Shown: positions 43,045-52,964, counted from the stretch's first letter. The stretch is DNA of 64,000 bases from Devosia epidermidihirudinis (GCF_000971295.1 NZ_LANJ01000001.1:62001-126000), one strand, 5' to 3'. Program-made: numbers and translations. Notes: generated by a model from the sequence alone, not told the origin.

Positions 43045-43551
43045 CTAGAGCTTTACCTTGGCATTGTCCCCCATTTCAGGGGCTGCCCCGGTAACAGCTG
43101 CCACCAGCATTTTCGCGCCGGCAACGACTGCGTTGGGGCTATCCCAGAGTTCACCGTCCTCGGGGGTCACGGTGATCAAACGGATCGTTGGATCGTTGGC
43201 GTCTTCCCACCACACTTTGTCCCAGTCGGACCAAAGCTCGGCGATCTTGGCTCGGTCATTGGACAGCGCCGCTTCACCAGCGATCACAGCATATTTATGA
43301 CCGCCACTATCGACCCACGCGAGGGACACAGTGGGGAATTCTTCGAGCTGACCGTTCTTTGCGCCAGACACGTCAACGAGGAAGTATATTACTCCCTCAT
43401 CGCGCCGCACACGGGCGGAAAGCGGGCGACTCCGCTGCTGATGACCGTCCCAGGTCGTGAACATGCAGATGTCGATCTTCTTGGCCAGTTCCCAGATCCG
43501 ATCAACGACTTCGGCGCGTGGGGCTGGATTATCGTCGGAACGTTCTTTCAT
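43045..43551 (-). CDS. Pyridoxamine 5'-phosphate oxidase-like protein (general stress protein 26 type)
   Basis: A 168-residue split-barrel flavin-binding protein. It starts with MKERSDDNP at 43551, then a helix (VVDRIWELAKKIDICMFTTW), then a beta-barrel with RPLSARV, IYFLVDV and the LITVTPEDGELWDSPN ending typical of GSP26 proteins. Cofactor is FMN or F420-like; the physiological role is unknown. The next upstream 157 bases hold no gene. Confidence 0.82.
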   Translation of the reverse strand: MKERSDDNPAPRAEVVDRIWELAKKIDICMFTTWDGHQQRSRPLSARVRRDEGVIYFLVDVSGAKNGQLEEFPTVSLAWVDSGGHKYAVIAGEAALSNDRAKIAELWSDWDKVWWEDANDPTIRLITVTPEDGELWDSPNAVVAGAKMLVAAVTGAAPEMGDNAKVKL

Positions 43552-43708
43552 GACACACCATTGTTGGTTGCATGAACAGAACGGGCCACGGCAGCATAAG
43601 TTGCCAATGGCGAGAAGTGGCGTGTACCATTCACGCTGGGGATTCTTGGATAAGTGTTGCCTTGCCTGAAACGGGATTGGCACCAATCGTTAGACGAGGC
43701 GAATAAGT

Positions 43709-44230
43709 ATGAATGCTTTTCTCAAGGTGCTCGGAGCAGGTCTGATGTTTCAGGCCGCTGCGCTTGGTGCATCCCCGGCGTCTGCCGGTGAAGCCGAGCT
43801 GGCTTTGCTGAGCTCTTACATCGGCAACTGGCAGGGCCAGGGCGCTCTGGTCGGTGGCGACAAGAATGAGCCCTTCCGCTGCCGTCTGGCCGTTGCCAAG
43901 GGCAACCAGACCAAAGTCACCTATACCGGCCGGTGCAGTCTCGTCAGCGCAAACCTGTCGATCAGCGGCACCATCGCGTTCAACGACAATGCCAAGCAGT
44001 ACGAAGCAGCCATGAGTTCGAACGCCGGATTTACCGGCCTCGCCATCGGCAAGCTACAGGGTCAGAAGATTACCTTCGACCTGCGCGAACAGCAGCGCGA
44101 CCGCTCCGGCAGCGATGTGCGTATCGGCTCCCAGATTCTGCTCGTGGACGGCAAGATCACCGTGAACTTTGAAGTCGAATTCAACAATTCGGGGGATGTC
44201 CTTCACGCTTCGGTTCCATTTGCCCGGTAG
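43709..44230 (+). CDS. Secreted protein of unknown function
   Basis: A 173-residue protein with a clear signal peptide (residues 1-26, cleavage after PASA in SPASAGEAE). The mature part begins LLSSYIGNWQGQGALVGGD, with two cysteines (in FRCRLAV and GRCSLV) that may form a disulfide, and beta-rich lipocalin-like spacing (GxW start, then repeated strands). I do not recognise the family with certainty. It stands alone, 103 bases before an ABC exporter gene on the same strand, so it may or may not be co-transcribed. Confidence 0.75.
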   Translation: MNAFLKVLGAGLMFQAAALGASPASAGEAELALLSSYIGNWQGQGALVGGDKNEPFRCRLAVAKGNQTKVTYTGRCSLVSANLSISGTIAFNDNAKQYEAAMSSNAGFTGLAIGKLQGQKITFDLREQQRDRSGSDVRIGSQILLVDGKITVNFEVEFNNSGDVLHASVPFAR

Positions 44231-44333
44231 CCATCCATAATACGCTGGCGCCAGTCGCATAATCGTAGCGGTTGGCGCCGTTCCGGCTAACGCAATGACA
44301 ACCATTGCACGACGTATGATGGCATGAGGTCAC

Positions 44334-45056
44334 ATGGATTTGCTTCCCCAGGACTATGACGGCGACACTATCGTCGACGCCGTGGACGTGACGTACAGTC
44401 TGGAAGTGGGTTCGCGGCCCCTGCATATTCTCAAGGGCGTATCGCTCCGCGTTGAACCTGCGCAAGTCGTTGCAATCGTTGGCCCTTCAGGCAGCGGGAA
44501 GACCTCGCTGCTGATGCTTCTGGCAGGCCTTGAACGCGCCACGACCGGTCAAATCATCGTGCGTGGACAGAACCTGTCCCATCTCGGCGAAGACGATCTG
44601 GCCCGTTTCCGGCGCAAATCGCTCGGTATCGTCTTCCAAAGCTTCCATCTTATCCCCTCCCTCACCGCGCTTGATAATGTAGCGCTGGCGTTGGAGATCG
44701 CGTCGCCTGAACTGTCCATGAAAGAAACACGCGCTGCGGCCACAGAAGCCTTGATTTCCGTGGGTTTGGGCCAGCGCCTTGACCATCGCCCCACCGCTTT
44801 GTCGGGTGGCGAGCAGCAGCGCGTGGGCCTTGCCCGCGCTATGGTGACCAATCCGCCCCTGCTTCTGGCCGATGAGCCGACAGGCAATCTCGATCAGGAA
44901 ACCGGCGCTCTGGTGGTCGATCTGATGTTTGACCTGGCCCGTCAGCGTGGCACTGCCGTGGTTCTGATCACCCATGATCCGGGCCTTGCCGCCCGCGCCG
45001 ACCGGGTTTTGACCATGACCCAGGGTGAATTGACTGAAACCGTGGCGGTAGGCTGA
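44334..45056 (+). CDS. ABC transporter ATP-binding protein (LolD/YbbA type)
   Basis: A 240-residue ATPase of the MacB/LolD class. It has Walker [10 protein letters not shown] near residue 49, an LSGGEQQR signature and Walker [13 protein letters not shown]. The class drives extraction of lipids or peptides from the membrane rather than import. Its last base overlaps the first base of the permease start (TGATG), so the two form one unit. The lack of a TesA neighbour differs from the E. coli ybbA locus. Confidence 0.92.
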   Translation: MDLLPQDYDGDTIVDAVDVTYSLEVGSRPLHILKGVSLRVEPAQVVAIVGPSGSGKTSLLMLLAGLERATTGQIIVRGQNLSHLGEDDLARFRRKSLGIVFQSFHLIPSLTALDNVALALEIASPELSMKETRAAATEALISVGLGQRLDHRPTALSGGEQQRVGLARAMVTNPPLLLADEPTGNLDQETGALVVDLMFDLARQRGTAVVLITHDPGLAARADRVLTMTQGELTETVAVG

Positions 45057-47602
45057 TGCGCGCCGCCTGGGCGACGATCCGCATTGGCCTTCTGGATCTG
45101 CGCGGCGACATTCGCCGCTTCGTACTGCTTGTTGTATGCCTCGCCGTCGGCACGGCGCTGATTGCGGGCGTCAGCTCGGTCGGCGCCAGCGTCGCCAGGG
45201 CAATTGATGCCAGCGCAGCGGAATTGATGGGCGGCGACCTTGAACTCTCCCGCGCGGACCGTCCCGCGACCGCGGACGAGCTCAAAGACATGGCGGCGCT
45301 TGGTACCGTTGCATCAGTGTTCGACACCAACCTGCGCGCCCAATCCGACACCGCCGACGCTTTCGTCGATCTGGCGGTGGCCGGAGACACCTATCCACTG
45401 GTGGGTGCCGTGCAAAGCACAGGCGTTCCGCCGGGCGAAAAGATCAATGATTTCCTCGCCGTAAAGGACGACGTTCCCGGCGCGCTCGTTGACGCGCTCA
45501 TGCTCGACCAATTGGGTATCGGCGTTGGCGACACCTTCCAGCTTGGCGGCACGACTTTTGAGGCGCGGGGCACGCTGGTGAGGCTGCCGGACGCAGCTGT
45601 GCGTGGCTTCCGTCTTGGCCTTACGACACTGATTTCCGTCGAGGGCTTTTCGGGCATTTCCGACCGAACCTCGCCACTGCCCGGCCTTGGCAGCTGGTTC
45701 CGCTACAAGATCCTGCTCGATGACGGCGACGCCGATAGCGTCAAAGCTCAGCTTGAGGAAACCTATGGCGCGATGGGCTGGACCATCCGCTCCGCCCGCG
45801 ATGGCCTCGGGCCGATGGTGCGCTATTACGATCTCTTTATGCGCTTCCTGGTCATTGTGGGCCTCGGTTCGCTGCTCATTGGCGGCGTCAGCGTCTGGGC
45901 CAGCATGCAGGCCTACATCACCGAGCGGGCCAATGTGATCGCCGTGCTGCGCAGCATGGGCTCGGATCGCGGGCGCGTCATGCTGCACTTCTTCTCGCAG
46001 GTGGCCATGCTGGCCGCGATTGGCGTCGGCATCGGGCTCGTGGTGGGCGGCAGCGTCGCCTACCTCATCCTGCCACTGGTGGGCAAAGCCGTTGGTATTG
46101 GCCTCGCGCCCGCCGTGCACTTGCAGCCGCTGCTGATCGCGGCCGCTGCGGGCTTCGTCACTGCCTTTGGCTTTGCCTATCTACCGCTGCAGCAGGCGCA
46201 GACCATTCGCCCCGTTCACCTTTTCCGCTCCAAGGGCCTGTCAGCCCCGCCGATGGACTGGAAGAGCCTCCTCACCTCGTGGCAGGTGCTCCCGCTTCTT
46301 CTCGCTTTGGCAGCGTTCCTGTTGCTTGCTTATGCGATGACCGGAGATTGGTTGCTGGTGCTGGCCTTTGCTGGTGCTAGCGCTCTGGCTGTGCTGGTGT
46401 TCCGCGGCTTTATCGGCGTAGCCCAGTGGGCCCTGCGCCACTTGCCGGAACCACCAAACCGCATCCTGCGCCATGCCTTGCGCTCGATTTCCAGCACAGG
46501 CTCCAATGCCACGTCTGTGGTCGTTGCCGCCGGTATGGCCCTTGCTATGCTGATTGTCGTGCTCGTGTTGCAGGGCAATCTGCGGCAGGAATTCCTCGGA
46601 GCATCATCATTTGACGTACCCACACTTGTGGCGTCGGACCTGTTCCCGGACGAAGTCGACACGCTCGCCAGCATGTCAGGCCCCGGCACCAACATCACCC
46701 AATTCATCGCGACACCGATGCTGCGCGGCGCGCTGACCGAGATCAACGGCGTGCCCGTGGCCGATGTGCGCACGCACGGTCCCGAAGCAACGTTCCTGTT
46801 GTCGGGCGAAGTCCCCCTCACCTATCGTCAAGTGATGCCCGCATCGTCCAAGTTGGTCTCGGGCAAATGGTGGCCAGCGGACTACGACGGCCCCGGACTT
46901 GTCTCTTTGCACCAGAGCCTGCGCTACGGCCTCGGCGTCAATCTCGGCGATACGCTGAGCTTTTCGATCTTCGGCGATACCGTCACCGTAGAGATCGCCA
47001 GCTTCCGCGATTATTCGTGGCAAGGCGGTATTGATTTCCTCGCCACCTTCTCGCCAGCCGTGCTTGAGCAGTATCCAACGACGCTGTTCGCAGCAGTCAC
47101 CGCCGCGCCCGGCGCTGAAAAGACCGTCGAGCGCGAGCTTGCGGTCGCCCTGCCCGACATTCGCTTCATCGCCATTGGCGACACGCTCAAGCAGATCACC
47201 GATGCGCTGCACCAACTCTCCTTTGCGGCAACGCTGGTCGGCGGCCTCGCCGTCGGTAATGGCCTTCTGGTGCTGGTGGGCAGCCTGGCGACCGGGCGTC
47301 GTCAGCGCGAAGCTGATACCGTCATCGGCAAGGTGCTGGGCACGACGCGGTTTGAGCTGCTCGCCACATCATTTGTGCAGTATTTCATCCTGGCCATTCT
47401 GGCCGCCATTCCGGCGGCAGCGCTCGGGGTTGGCGTTGCCTGGCTGGTCGGTCAGGCAATGCTCGACGTAGGCTTCAGCCTCGATGTCGATGCGCTGGTC
47501 GTGGTTTTGGTGACTGCAACCATCATGACTGCCCTGCTCGGCGCGACGACCATTCTGCGCGCCGCTTCGGCTCGTCCGGCACGCCTACTCCGCGACCTCT
47601 AA
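45056..47602 (+). CDS. FtsX-like ABC transporter permease (YbbP type)
   Basis: An 848-residue permease with two FtsX domains (about residues 250-390 and 710-840), an N-terminal MacB periplasmic-core-like region (residues 25-240), and about ten membrane segments. The first is FVLLVVCLAVGTALIAGVSS. Domain plan and length match YbbP-like members, thought to move lipids or hydrophobic substrates out of the inner membrane. Partner of the upstream ATPase. A strong hairpin follows its stop. Confidence 0.9.
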   Translation: MRAAWATIRIGLLDLRGDIRRFVLLVVCLAVGTALIAGVSSVGASVARAIDASAAELMGGDLELSRADRPATADELKDMAALGTVASVFDTNLRAQSDTADAFVDLAVAGDTYPLVGAVQSTGVPPGEKINDFLAVKDDVPGALVDALMLDQLGIGVGDTFQLGGTTFEARGTLVRLPDAAVRGFRLGLTTLISVEGFSGISDRTSPLPGLGSWFRYKILLDDGDADSVKAQLEETYGAMGWTIRSARDGLGPMVRYYDLFMRFLVIVGLGSLLIGGVSVWASMQAYITERANVIAVLRSMGSDRGRVMLHFFSQVAMLAAIGVGIGLVVGGSVAYLILPLVGKAVGIGLAPAVHLQPLLIAAAAGFVTAFGFAYLPLQQAQTIRPVHLFRSKGLSAPPMDWKSLLTSWQVLPLLLALAAFLLLAYAMTGDWLLVLAFAGASALAVLVFRGFIGVAQWALRHLPEPPNRILRHALRSISSTGSNATSVVVAAGMALAMLIVVLVLQGNLRQEFLGASSFDVPTLVASDLFPDEVDTLASMSGPGTNITQFIATPMLRGALTEINGVPVADVRTHGPEATFLLSGEVPLTYRQVMPASSKLVSGKWWPADYDGPGLVSLHQSLRYGLGVNLGDTLSFSIFGDTVTVEIASFRDYSWQGGIDFLATFSPAVLEQYPTTLFAAVTAAPGAEKTVERELAVALPDIRFIAIGDTLKQITDALHQLSFAATLVGGLAVGNGLLVLVGSLATGRRQREADTVIGKVLGTTRFELLATSFVQYFILAILAAIPAAALGVGVAWLVGQAMLDVGFSLDVDALVVVLVTATIMTALLGATTILRAASARPARLLRDL

Positions 47603-47610
47603 AAAGACTT

Positions 47611-47636
47611 ATGCCCGCTCCAACTGGAGCGGGCAT
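47611..47636. terminator. Terminator between the YbbP-like gene and the YdcZ pair
   Basis: An 11-base stem ATGCCCGCTCC / GGAGCGGGCAT with loop AACT. The plus strand continues ACTTGTTT and the minus strand AAGTCTTTTT, so it serves both converging units. Confidence 0.85.
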
Positions 47637-47647
47637 ACTTGTTTGCA

Positions 47648-48067
47648 TCAACGGCGCTGCGCCAAGGCCATGCCGCCAAGAATCAACAACACGCCCAGCG
47701 CGCTCGCCCAGAGTGTCGTGGGCACGGACCGGAGCAGATCGAGAGCCACGCCCGACACCATCTGACCGCCAATGACCAGCATGGCAGTATTGACCGCGCC
47801 AATGCGGGCAATGAGCCAACTCCCGGCGGCGACAAAAACGACGCCAATCGGGCCGCCAATATAGGCGTGCCAGGGCGCGTCCCCTGCTCCGGCCGGGATC
47901 AACCCGCCGATGATCAAGCCAAGCACAGTCAGCAGCGCAAAGCCAACAATGTGGTTCCAGAATGAGGCGATCAGCGGCGACGTCGAAATCGCTAAACGGC
48001 CATTGAGCTGCCGGCTAAGGCCAACGAGAAGACCGGCGAGGAGTGCAAACAGAATTGGGGCGATCAT
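47648..48067 (-). CDS. DMT-family YdcZ-like small transporter, subunit 2
   Basis: A 139-residue, four- to five-helix protein of the YdcZ (DUF606) family: start MIAPILFALLAGLLVGLSRQ, then FWNHIVGFALL and the SWLIARIGAVNTAMLVIGGQ block. It overlaps the preceding YdcZ-like gene by 4 bases (ATGA). Two half-size DMT proteins in tandem suggest a heterodimer, a known arrangement in this superfamily. The substrate is unknown. Confidence 0.85.
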   Translation of the reverse strand: MIAPILFALLAGLLVGLSRQLNGRLAISTSPLIASFWNHIVGFALLTVLGLIIGGLIPAGAGDAPWHAYIGGPIGVVFVAAGSWLIARIGAVNTAMLVIGGQMVSGVALDLLRSVPTTLWASALGVLLILGGMALAQRR

Positions 48068-48552
48068 GCTCCAGCTCCCATGCCAACGAGAATGATCAGC
48101 GCGCTACCCGCGACCACCAGCCCCAACGCTCCAAAATCCTTGGGCAACAGCTTGCGCTTGGGCAGGCCGAACAGCCCCCAGAGATCGGCTGCAAGGCTGA
48201 ACACCACCTGCCCGGCAAGACCGAGCGCCAACGTACCGGCCAGACCGAGCGGGGTGTTGACCGTAGTTGAGGTCAGCATCACCGTGATCGCACCCGACAG
48301 ACCGCCGAGATAGGCCCAGAGCGGCGCTCTCGGTTTGGTGTCGCTCGCCTTGGGCCGACGGCGCCACAGCACGGCCAGCAGCACAGCGGCGGCAACAGTG
48401 CCGGTGCCATGTGCAGCCCACGACGAAAACAGCGGGCTGGCATAGCGGCCCAGTTCGCCATTGAAAAAGACCATGAGGGTCAGCAAGCCGCCCGTGCCAA
48501 AGGCCGCGAGCAGATGCAGCGGGTTGGGGCGCTGCGTTTCGGTGTTGGACAT
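48064..48552 (-). CDS. DMT-family YdcZ-like small transporter, subunit 1
   Basis: A 162-residue YdcZ-family protein that starts MSNTETQRPNPLHLLAAFGT at 48552. Later in it come FSSWAAHGTGTVAAAVLL and AYLGGLSGAITVMLTSTTVN. It matches its downstream partner in layout. Residue patterns at equal positions (F-S/N-S/H-W-AH / F-W-NH-IVG) show the two are ancient duplicates. The insert of basic residues (WRRRPKASDTKPR) likely faces the cytoplasm. Confidence 0.83.
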   Translation of the reverse strand: MSNTETQRPNPLHLLAAFGTGGLLTLMVFFNGELGRYASPLFSSWAAHGTGTVAAAVLLAVLWRRRPKASDTKPRAPLWAYLGGLSGAITVMLTSTTVNTPLGLAGTLALGLAGQVVFSLAADLWGLFGLPKRKLLPKDFGALGLVVAGSALIILVGMGAGA

Positions 48553-48733
48553 GTCGATCGATCCGAATCGGGAGAAGGCGCTCAAACTAGACGCTCCCAC
48601 CACCACGCGGCGAGCGCCAGAAAGCCACAGATCGGTCCGACAACAAGCAGCCATCCGGCAGCGTTCCGTGAGCACCAAACTCCCAAGCCAGCGTTTTGGA
48701 GCATGATTTTTTGCGGCGCGCGTATCGGACAAT

Positions 48734-49726
48734 ATGGCGGTTTCTCGACTCCCGACGGCCCCATACCCTACTAATTTGATCGACTTAACGACGCGTATTG
48801 CACCGTGTGATCCGCGCCCCTTCTGCGTGGATCAAGTTTTGGCCGAAGCCTCCTCCAATATCGTTGATTTTCAGGCTCTTCCGCTGGAGGATCGCCCGGT
48901 CGAGCGCCCCGCTGCGGGTCTCCAGCGCGTGCTTCGCGAGGGCAGCGTGTGGCTGCTCGCGGGCCTGTTGGCGGCCTATGCCGTCTGGGGCATCGCCACC
49001 AATTCCGCCATGCGCTGGGATTCCATCGCGCGCTTTCTGACAGCGCCGATCATTCTGCAGGGCTTGCTCACCACCATCGTGATCGCCGCGGCCGCCGCAG
49101 TCGTTGGGCTGGCGGGTGGCCTTGTCATTGCACTGATGCGCATGTCGTCCAATCCGCTGATCCGCACACTGGCCATCGGCTATCTCGGCCTGTTCCGCGC
49201 CGTGCCGCTGCTGGTGCAAATTCTGATTTGGTACAATTTGGGAACGTTCCTCCCGCAGCTGGGCATTGGCATTCCATTCACCGGAATTGGGCTTTACGGC
49301 GATACCAACGTTATCCTTAGCCCCTTTGTCGCCTGCCTCGTTGCGCTCGCGCTCAATCAGGCAGCCTATATGGGCGAGATCATTCGTGGCGGCCTGCTTT
49401 CCGTGCAGCAGGGCCAGATCGAGGCAGCGATTGCTTTGGGCATGACCCGCGCCAAGGCCTTCCGCCGTGTCGTTGCTCCACAAGCCGCCAAGTCCATCAT
49501 TCCCCCGCTCGGCAATGATCTGATCAATCTGCTCAAGGCCACTTCTCTGGTGTCGGTCGTCGGCGTTGGCGATCTGATGACCCGCGCGCAGGGCATCTAC
49601 GCCAGCAATTACCAGGTCATCCCGCTGCTGATCGTGGCGAGCATTTGGTATCTGCTACTGACCATCGTCATCACGCTGGCGCAAGGCCTGCTCGAACGCC
49701 GCTTTGCTGCAGGAGTGGCACGATGA
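48734..49726 (+). CDS. Polar-amino-acid-type ABC transporter permease
   Basis: A 330-residue permease of the His/Glu/Gln family. After about 70 residues of N-terminal extension come five or six helices, including [20 protein letters not shown] and the coupling loop [17 protein letters not shown] near residue 230. The start is uncertain because the first 60 residues are not conserved in style and no ribosome-binding site is clear; a GTG at 48827 is an alternative. It is the first gene of a permease-ATPase-receptor-monooxygenase operon. Confidence 0.88.
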   Translation: MAVSRLPTAPYPTNLIDLTTRIAPCDPRPFCVDQVLAEASSNIVDFQALPLEDRPVERPAAGLQRVLREGSVWLLAGLLAAYAVWGIATNSAMRWDSIARFLTAPIILQGLLTTIVIAAAAAVVGLAGGLVIALMRMSSNPLIRTLAIGYLGLFRAVPLLVQILIWYNLGTFLPQLGIGIPFTGIGLYGDTNVILSPFVACLVALALNQAAYMGEIIRGGLLSVQQGQIEAAIALGMTRAKAFRRVVAPQAAKSIIPPLGNDLINLLKATSLVSVVGVGDLMTRAQGIYASNYQVIPLLIVASIWYLLLTIVITLAQGLLERRFAAGVAR

Positions 49727-50538
49727 ACTTTGCAACACCCGAATTCCGCAACGCTTCCGCCGTGCCCGCCCTGATCCGCGTCCGAAACGTGTCGAAGTCC
49801 TTTGGGACAAACCGCGTGTTGGACGATGTGAGCCTGGACATCCGCAAGGGCGAGGTACGCTGCATCATCGGGCCATCCGGTTCCGGCAAAAGCACCCTGC
49901 TCCGCTGCCTCAATGCGCTGACCGATTTCGACAGCGGCGCCATCGTCCTCGATGATACCCGCATCGGCTACACTGAGCGCGGTTCGGTGCTCAAGCCATG
50001 GACCGGGCGCGAGGCCGCCAATTTCCGCCGTCGGGTCGGGCTCGTCTCGCAACACGTGAACCTGTTTTCGCATCGCACCGTGCTCGAAAACGTCATCGAA
50101 GGTCCGGTTCAGGTTCTCGGCACGTCGCGCGCCGTAGCGGTGCGCGCCGCCAGCGATCTGCTTGCCCGCGTCGGCCTTGCCGACAAACACGACAGCTATC
50201 CGAGCCAGCTTTCGGGCGGCCAGCAGCAGCGCGCGGCGATCGCCCGCGCGCTCGCCATGGACCCAAAGGTCATGCTGTTCGACGAGGCCACCAGCGCGCT
50301 CGACCCCGAGCTTGTCGCAGAAGTCCTCGGCGTCATGCAGGCTTTGGCCAGCGACGGCATGACCATGGTCGTCGTCACCCACGAAATGCGCTTTGCCGAA
50401 GAGGTGGGCGACACCGTGGCGGTGATGGAGGCCGGTCGGATCATCGAAGACGGCACCGCCAGCGACGTGTTCTCGCGCCCGCGCCACCAGCGCACCGTGG
50501 ATTTCCTCAAAGACCATTCCGGCTTCCGCACCGCCTAG
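49723..50538 (+). CDS. Polar-amino-acid-type ABC transporter ATP-binding protein
   Basis: A 271-residue importer ATPase of the GlnQ/HisP class. It has Walker [10 protein letters not shown] near residue 50, an LSGGQQQR signature and Walker [13 protein letters not shown]. The ATG at 49723 overlaps the permease stop in ATGA; an earlier in-frame ATG lies deep inside the permease gene. It belongs to the same importer as the neighbouring receptor and permease. Confidence 0.93.
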   Translation: MNFATPEFRNASAVPALIRVRNVSKSFGTNRVLDDVSLDIRKGEVRCIIGPSGSGKSTLLRCLNALTDFDSGAIVLDDTRIGYTERGSVLKPWTGREAANFRRRVGLVSQHVNLFSHRTVLENVIEGPVQVLGTSRAVAVRAASDLLARVGLADKHDSYPSQLSGGQQQRAAIARALAMDPKVMLFDEATSALDPELVAEVLGVMQALASDGMTMVVVTHEMRFAEEVGDTVAVMEAGRIIEDGTASDVFSRPRHQRTVDFLKDHSGFRTA

Positions 50539-50597
50539 CCGGCAATACCAGCACCTGCATGGGGAATTGTCCCCATCTTGCCAAGAAAGCCCCTGAC

Positions 50598-51515
50598 GTG
50601 ACCAAGTTCTCGCTTATCACCAACACCCTGCGCGCTGCCGGCCTGACGCTCGCCCTGGGCACTGCTCTGTTTGCTGCCCCAGCTTTTGCTGACGCGGCAA
50701 GCGACGCTGCCCGCGCCCTGCTCCCTGCAAAGATCCGCGATGCGGGCGCGCTCAATGTTGGCGCCTCGACGGTTTACGCGCCGCACTCCTTCTTCAAAGA
50801 AGGCACCACCGATTTCACCGGCTACGAAATCGACCTGTTCAACGAAGTCAGCGCCATCCTCGGCCTTAAGCCAAACTACACCGAAGCGCCGTTCCAGCAG
50901 CTGATCGCTGGCGTGAAGTCGGGCCGTTCGGACGTCTCATTGGGCGACCTTGGTGACAACGACCTGCGCCGCCAGGAAGTCGATTTCATCGACCACACCC
51001 GCCTGACCTTCCAGCTGCTGATCGATGATGCCGAGAAGGACAATATCAAAACCGTGTTCGACCTGTGCGGTCGCGACCTCGGTATCGTTCAGGGCACCAC
51101 CAACATCATCTTCAAGGCACTGGCGCAGTGTGAAACCAAGGGCCTGAAGCCAGCCAACTTCATCGAATTCCCCGATGCAACCGCGAAAGATCAGGCCATC
51201 CAGTCCGGCCGCCTGCCGCGCGCCGACATTTCGGCCACCGCCGTCGGCCGCTACCGCGAAGCCGCGGGCCTCAACCCCGGCCAGATCCTGATCCCAGCGC
51301 CAGAACTGGGCGATCTCTACATCGGCTTCATCGTCGACAAGGGCAACACCGAGCTGGCCAACGCCATTGAAGCGGCCCTCAAGATCCTGTTCGAAAACGG
51401 TCGCTACGCGGAAATCCTGGCCACTTACAACATCTCGGATCTCAACCTCGACGCGCCCGGTGTGAACATTGGCCAGAACGCCTCCAATTGGGTTCAGCCA
51501 AAGCCAAAGAGCTAA
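50598..51515 (+). CDS. Polar-amino-acid-type ABC transporter substrate-binding protein
   Basis: A periplasmic receptor, 305 residues. The GTG at 50598 gives a clean signal peptide (TNTLRAAGLTLALGTALFA, cleavage near AFADAA). An ATG at 50559 in frame is possible but adds a charged stretch before it. The fold signature is that of the family-3 (PBPb) receptors: YAPHSFFKEG, DFTGYEIDLFNEVSAILGL and a GVKSGRSDVSLGDLGDN block. Paired with a flavin monooxygenase, the ligand may be a sulfur- or amine-containing amino-acid derivative rather than a plain amino acid. Confidence 0.9.
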   Translation: MTKFSLITNTLRAAGLTLALGTALFAAPAFADAASDAARALLPAKIRDAGALNVGASTVYAPHSFFKEGTTDFTGYEIDLFNEVSAILGLKPNYTEAPFQQLIAGVKSGRSDVSLGDLGDNDLRRQEVDFIDHTRLTFQLLIDDAEKDNIKTVFDLCGRDLGIVQGTTNIIFKALAQCETKGLKPANFIEFPDATAKDQAIQSGRLPRADISATAVGRYREAAGLNPGQILIPAPELGDLYIGFIVDKGNTELANAIEAALKILFENGRYAEILATYNISDLNLDAPGVNIGQNASNWVQPKPKS

Positions 51516-51542
51516 GCGCTCAGCTTCGCGACCACGACAACA

Positions 51543-51566
51543 GGGCGTCGGCTTCGGCCGGCGCCC
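51543..51566 (+). other. Intercistronic hairpin after the binding-protein gene
   Basis: The stem GGGCGTCGGC / GCCGGCGCCC (one G-U pair) closes on a TTCG tetraloop, a very stable form. It lies 28 bases past the receptor stop and 28 before the monooxygenase. There is no T-run, so it probably protects or partly separates the two messages. Confidence 0.7.
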
Positions 51567-51593
51567 GCTGACATTTCAATCGGTACCAAGACC

Positions 51594-52964
51594 ATGCCAA
51601 ACGCCCGCCCCGCCGACCTCGACAAGATGAACATCGCCGTCCTCGTTTCGGGTGGTGGCAATCACCAGGGCGCCTGGCGCCGCGCGGGCAGCAATATCGA
51701 AGCCGCCAACACGCCGGGGTTCTACGTCGATTTCGTCAAGGCTGCTGAGGCCGCCAAGATCGACGCAATCTTTTTTGCCGATATTCCGAGCCTGGCGCCC
51801 AAGGCGCTGGCGAGCGGCCCCGTGCTCAATGCCTTCGAGCCACTGGTGCTGACCTCCTACCTTGCGGCCCTCACCAGCCATATCGGCCTTGTCTCAAGCG
51901 TCTCGACCAGCTTTTCCGAGCCCTACACCATTGCCCGCCAGTTCGCCTCGCTCGACCGCGCCTCCGGAGGCCGTGCTGGCTGGAACATCGTGACCTCCGC
52001 CACAGGCGAAAAGAACTATGGCAGCGCCCCGCTGCCCGATCAGGATGTGCGCTACGCGCAAGCGGCCGAGTTCGTCGAAATCACCAAGCGGCTCTGGGAT
52101 AGCTGGGATGAGCAGACCCTGCGCATCAACCGCGCTACCGGTGAATTTGCCAACAATAATGACGTCCGCGCCACCGACTTCCACGGTAAGTTCTTCGACG
52201 TGGCTGGCCCTCTCAACATCCAGCGCCCACCGCAGGGATGGCCGGTGCTGTTCCAGGCCGGCGCTTCGCCGATCGGTCGCGCCTTTGCCGCTGAAACCGC
52301 CGAAGGCATTTTCACGGCGCAGCAGACGCTCGAAGACAGTCTCGATTTCGCCCACGACATGCGCGCTCGCGTCGCCGCAGCCGGGCGCGACGCTCGCCGC
52401 GTCAAAATCCTTCTCGGCATCACGCCTATCATCGGCGCCACCGAAGCCGAGGCCAAGGCCGTCGAACGCGAGCTTGGCGAGTTCATCGACATCGCGGCCT
52501 CGCGCCGCAAGCTCAACAGTTACATGCCCGGCGTCGATCTGACGCCGCTCGATCTCGACAAGCCCATTCCACGCGACATCCTGCCGGATGTTTCCGCTGT
52601 TCAGGGGCGCCAGAGCCGTTACAAGATCTTCGCGGACCTCACCCTCAACGATGGTTGGACGCTGCGCGAGCTCATCAAGCTCACTGGCCGCTCGGATGGG
52701 CACTGGACCGTCACCGGCAGCCCCGAGCAGATCGCCGACCAGATGGCCGACCGCTTCCTTGCCGACGCCTGCGACGGCTTCGTTGTCATGCCCACCTTCC
52801 ACCCCGAAGGCTCAGGCCTGTTCTTTTCCGAAGTCGTTCCAATCCTTCAGGACCGCGGCCTCTTCCGCAAAGACTACGAAGGCACCACCCTACGCTCCCA
52901 CCTCGGCCTCGATATCCCCGCCCGCGGCACATGGAGCCAAACCGAAGTACGAGCGGCGCAGTAA
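51594..52964 (+). CDS. NtaA/SnaA/DszA-type FMN-dependent monooxygenase
   Basis: A 456-residue luciferase-like (LLM) oxygenase that uses reduced FMN from a separate reductase. Typical blocks are AGWNIVTSATGEKNYG near residue 130, the LVSSVSTSFSEPYTIARQFA strand-helix before it, and GHWTVTGSPEQIADQMADRF near the end. Family members open NTA/EDTA, dibenzothiophene sulfone or S-methylated cysteine-type compounds. Because it follows an amino-acid-type importer, as in the Bacillus ytm-type sulfur cluster, sulfur-source use is the best inference. No reductase gene is nearby. Confidence 0.9.
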   Translation: MPNARPADLDKMNIAVLVSGGGNHQGAWRRAGSNIEAANTPGFYVDFVKAAEAAKIDAIFFADIPSLAPKALASGPVLNAFEPLVLTSYLAALTSHIGLVSSVSTSFSEPYTIARQFASLDRASGGRAGWNIVTSATGEKNYGSAPLPDQDVRYAQAAEFVEITKRLWDSWDEQTLRINRATGEFANNNDVRATDFHGKFFDVAGPLNIQRPPQGWPVLFQAGASPIGRAFAAETAEGIFTAQQTLEDSLDFAHDMRARVAAAGRDARRVKILLGITPIIGATEAEAKAVERELGEFIDIAASRRKLNSYMPGVDLTPLDLDKPIPRDILPDVSAVQGRQSRYKIFADLTLNDGWTLRELIKLTGRSDGHWTVTGSPEQIADQMADRFLADACDGFVVMPTFHPEGSGLFFSEVVPILQDRGLFRKDYEGTTLRSHLGLDIPARGTWSQTEVRAAQ

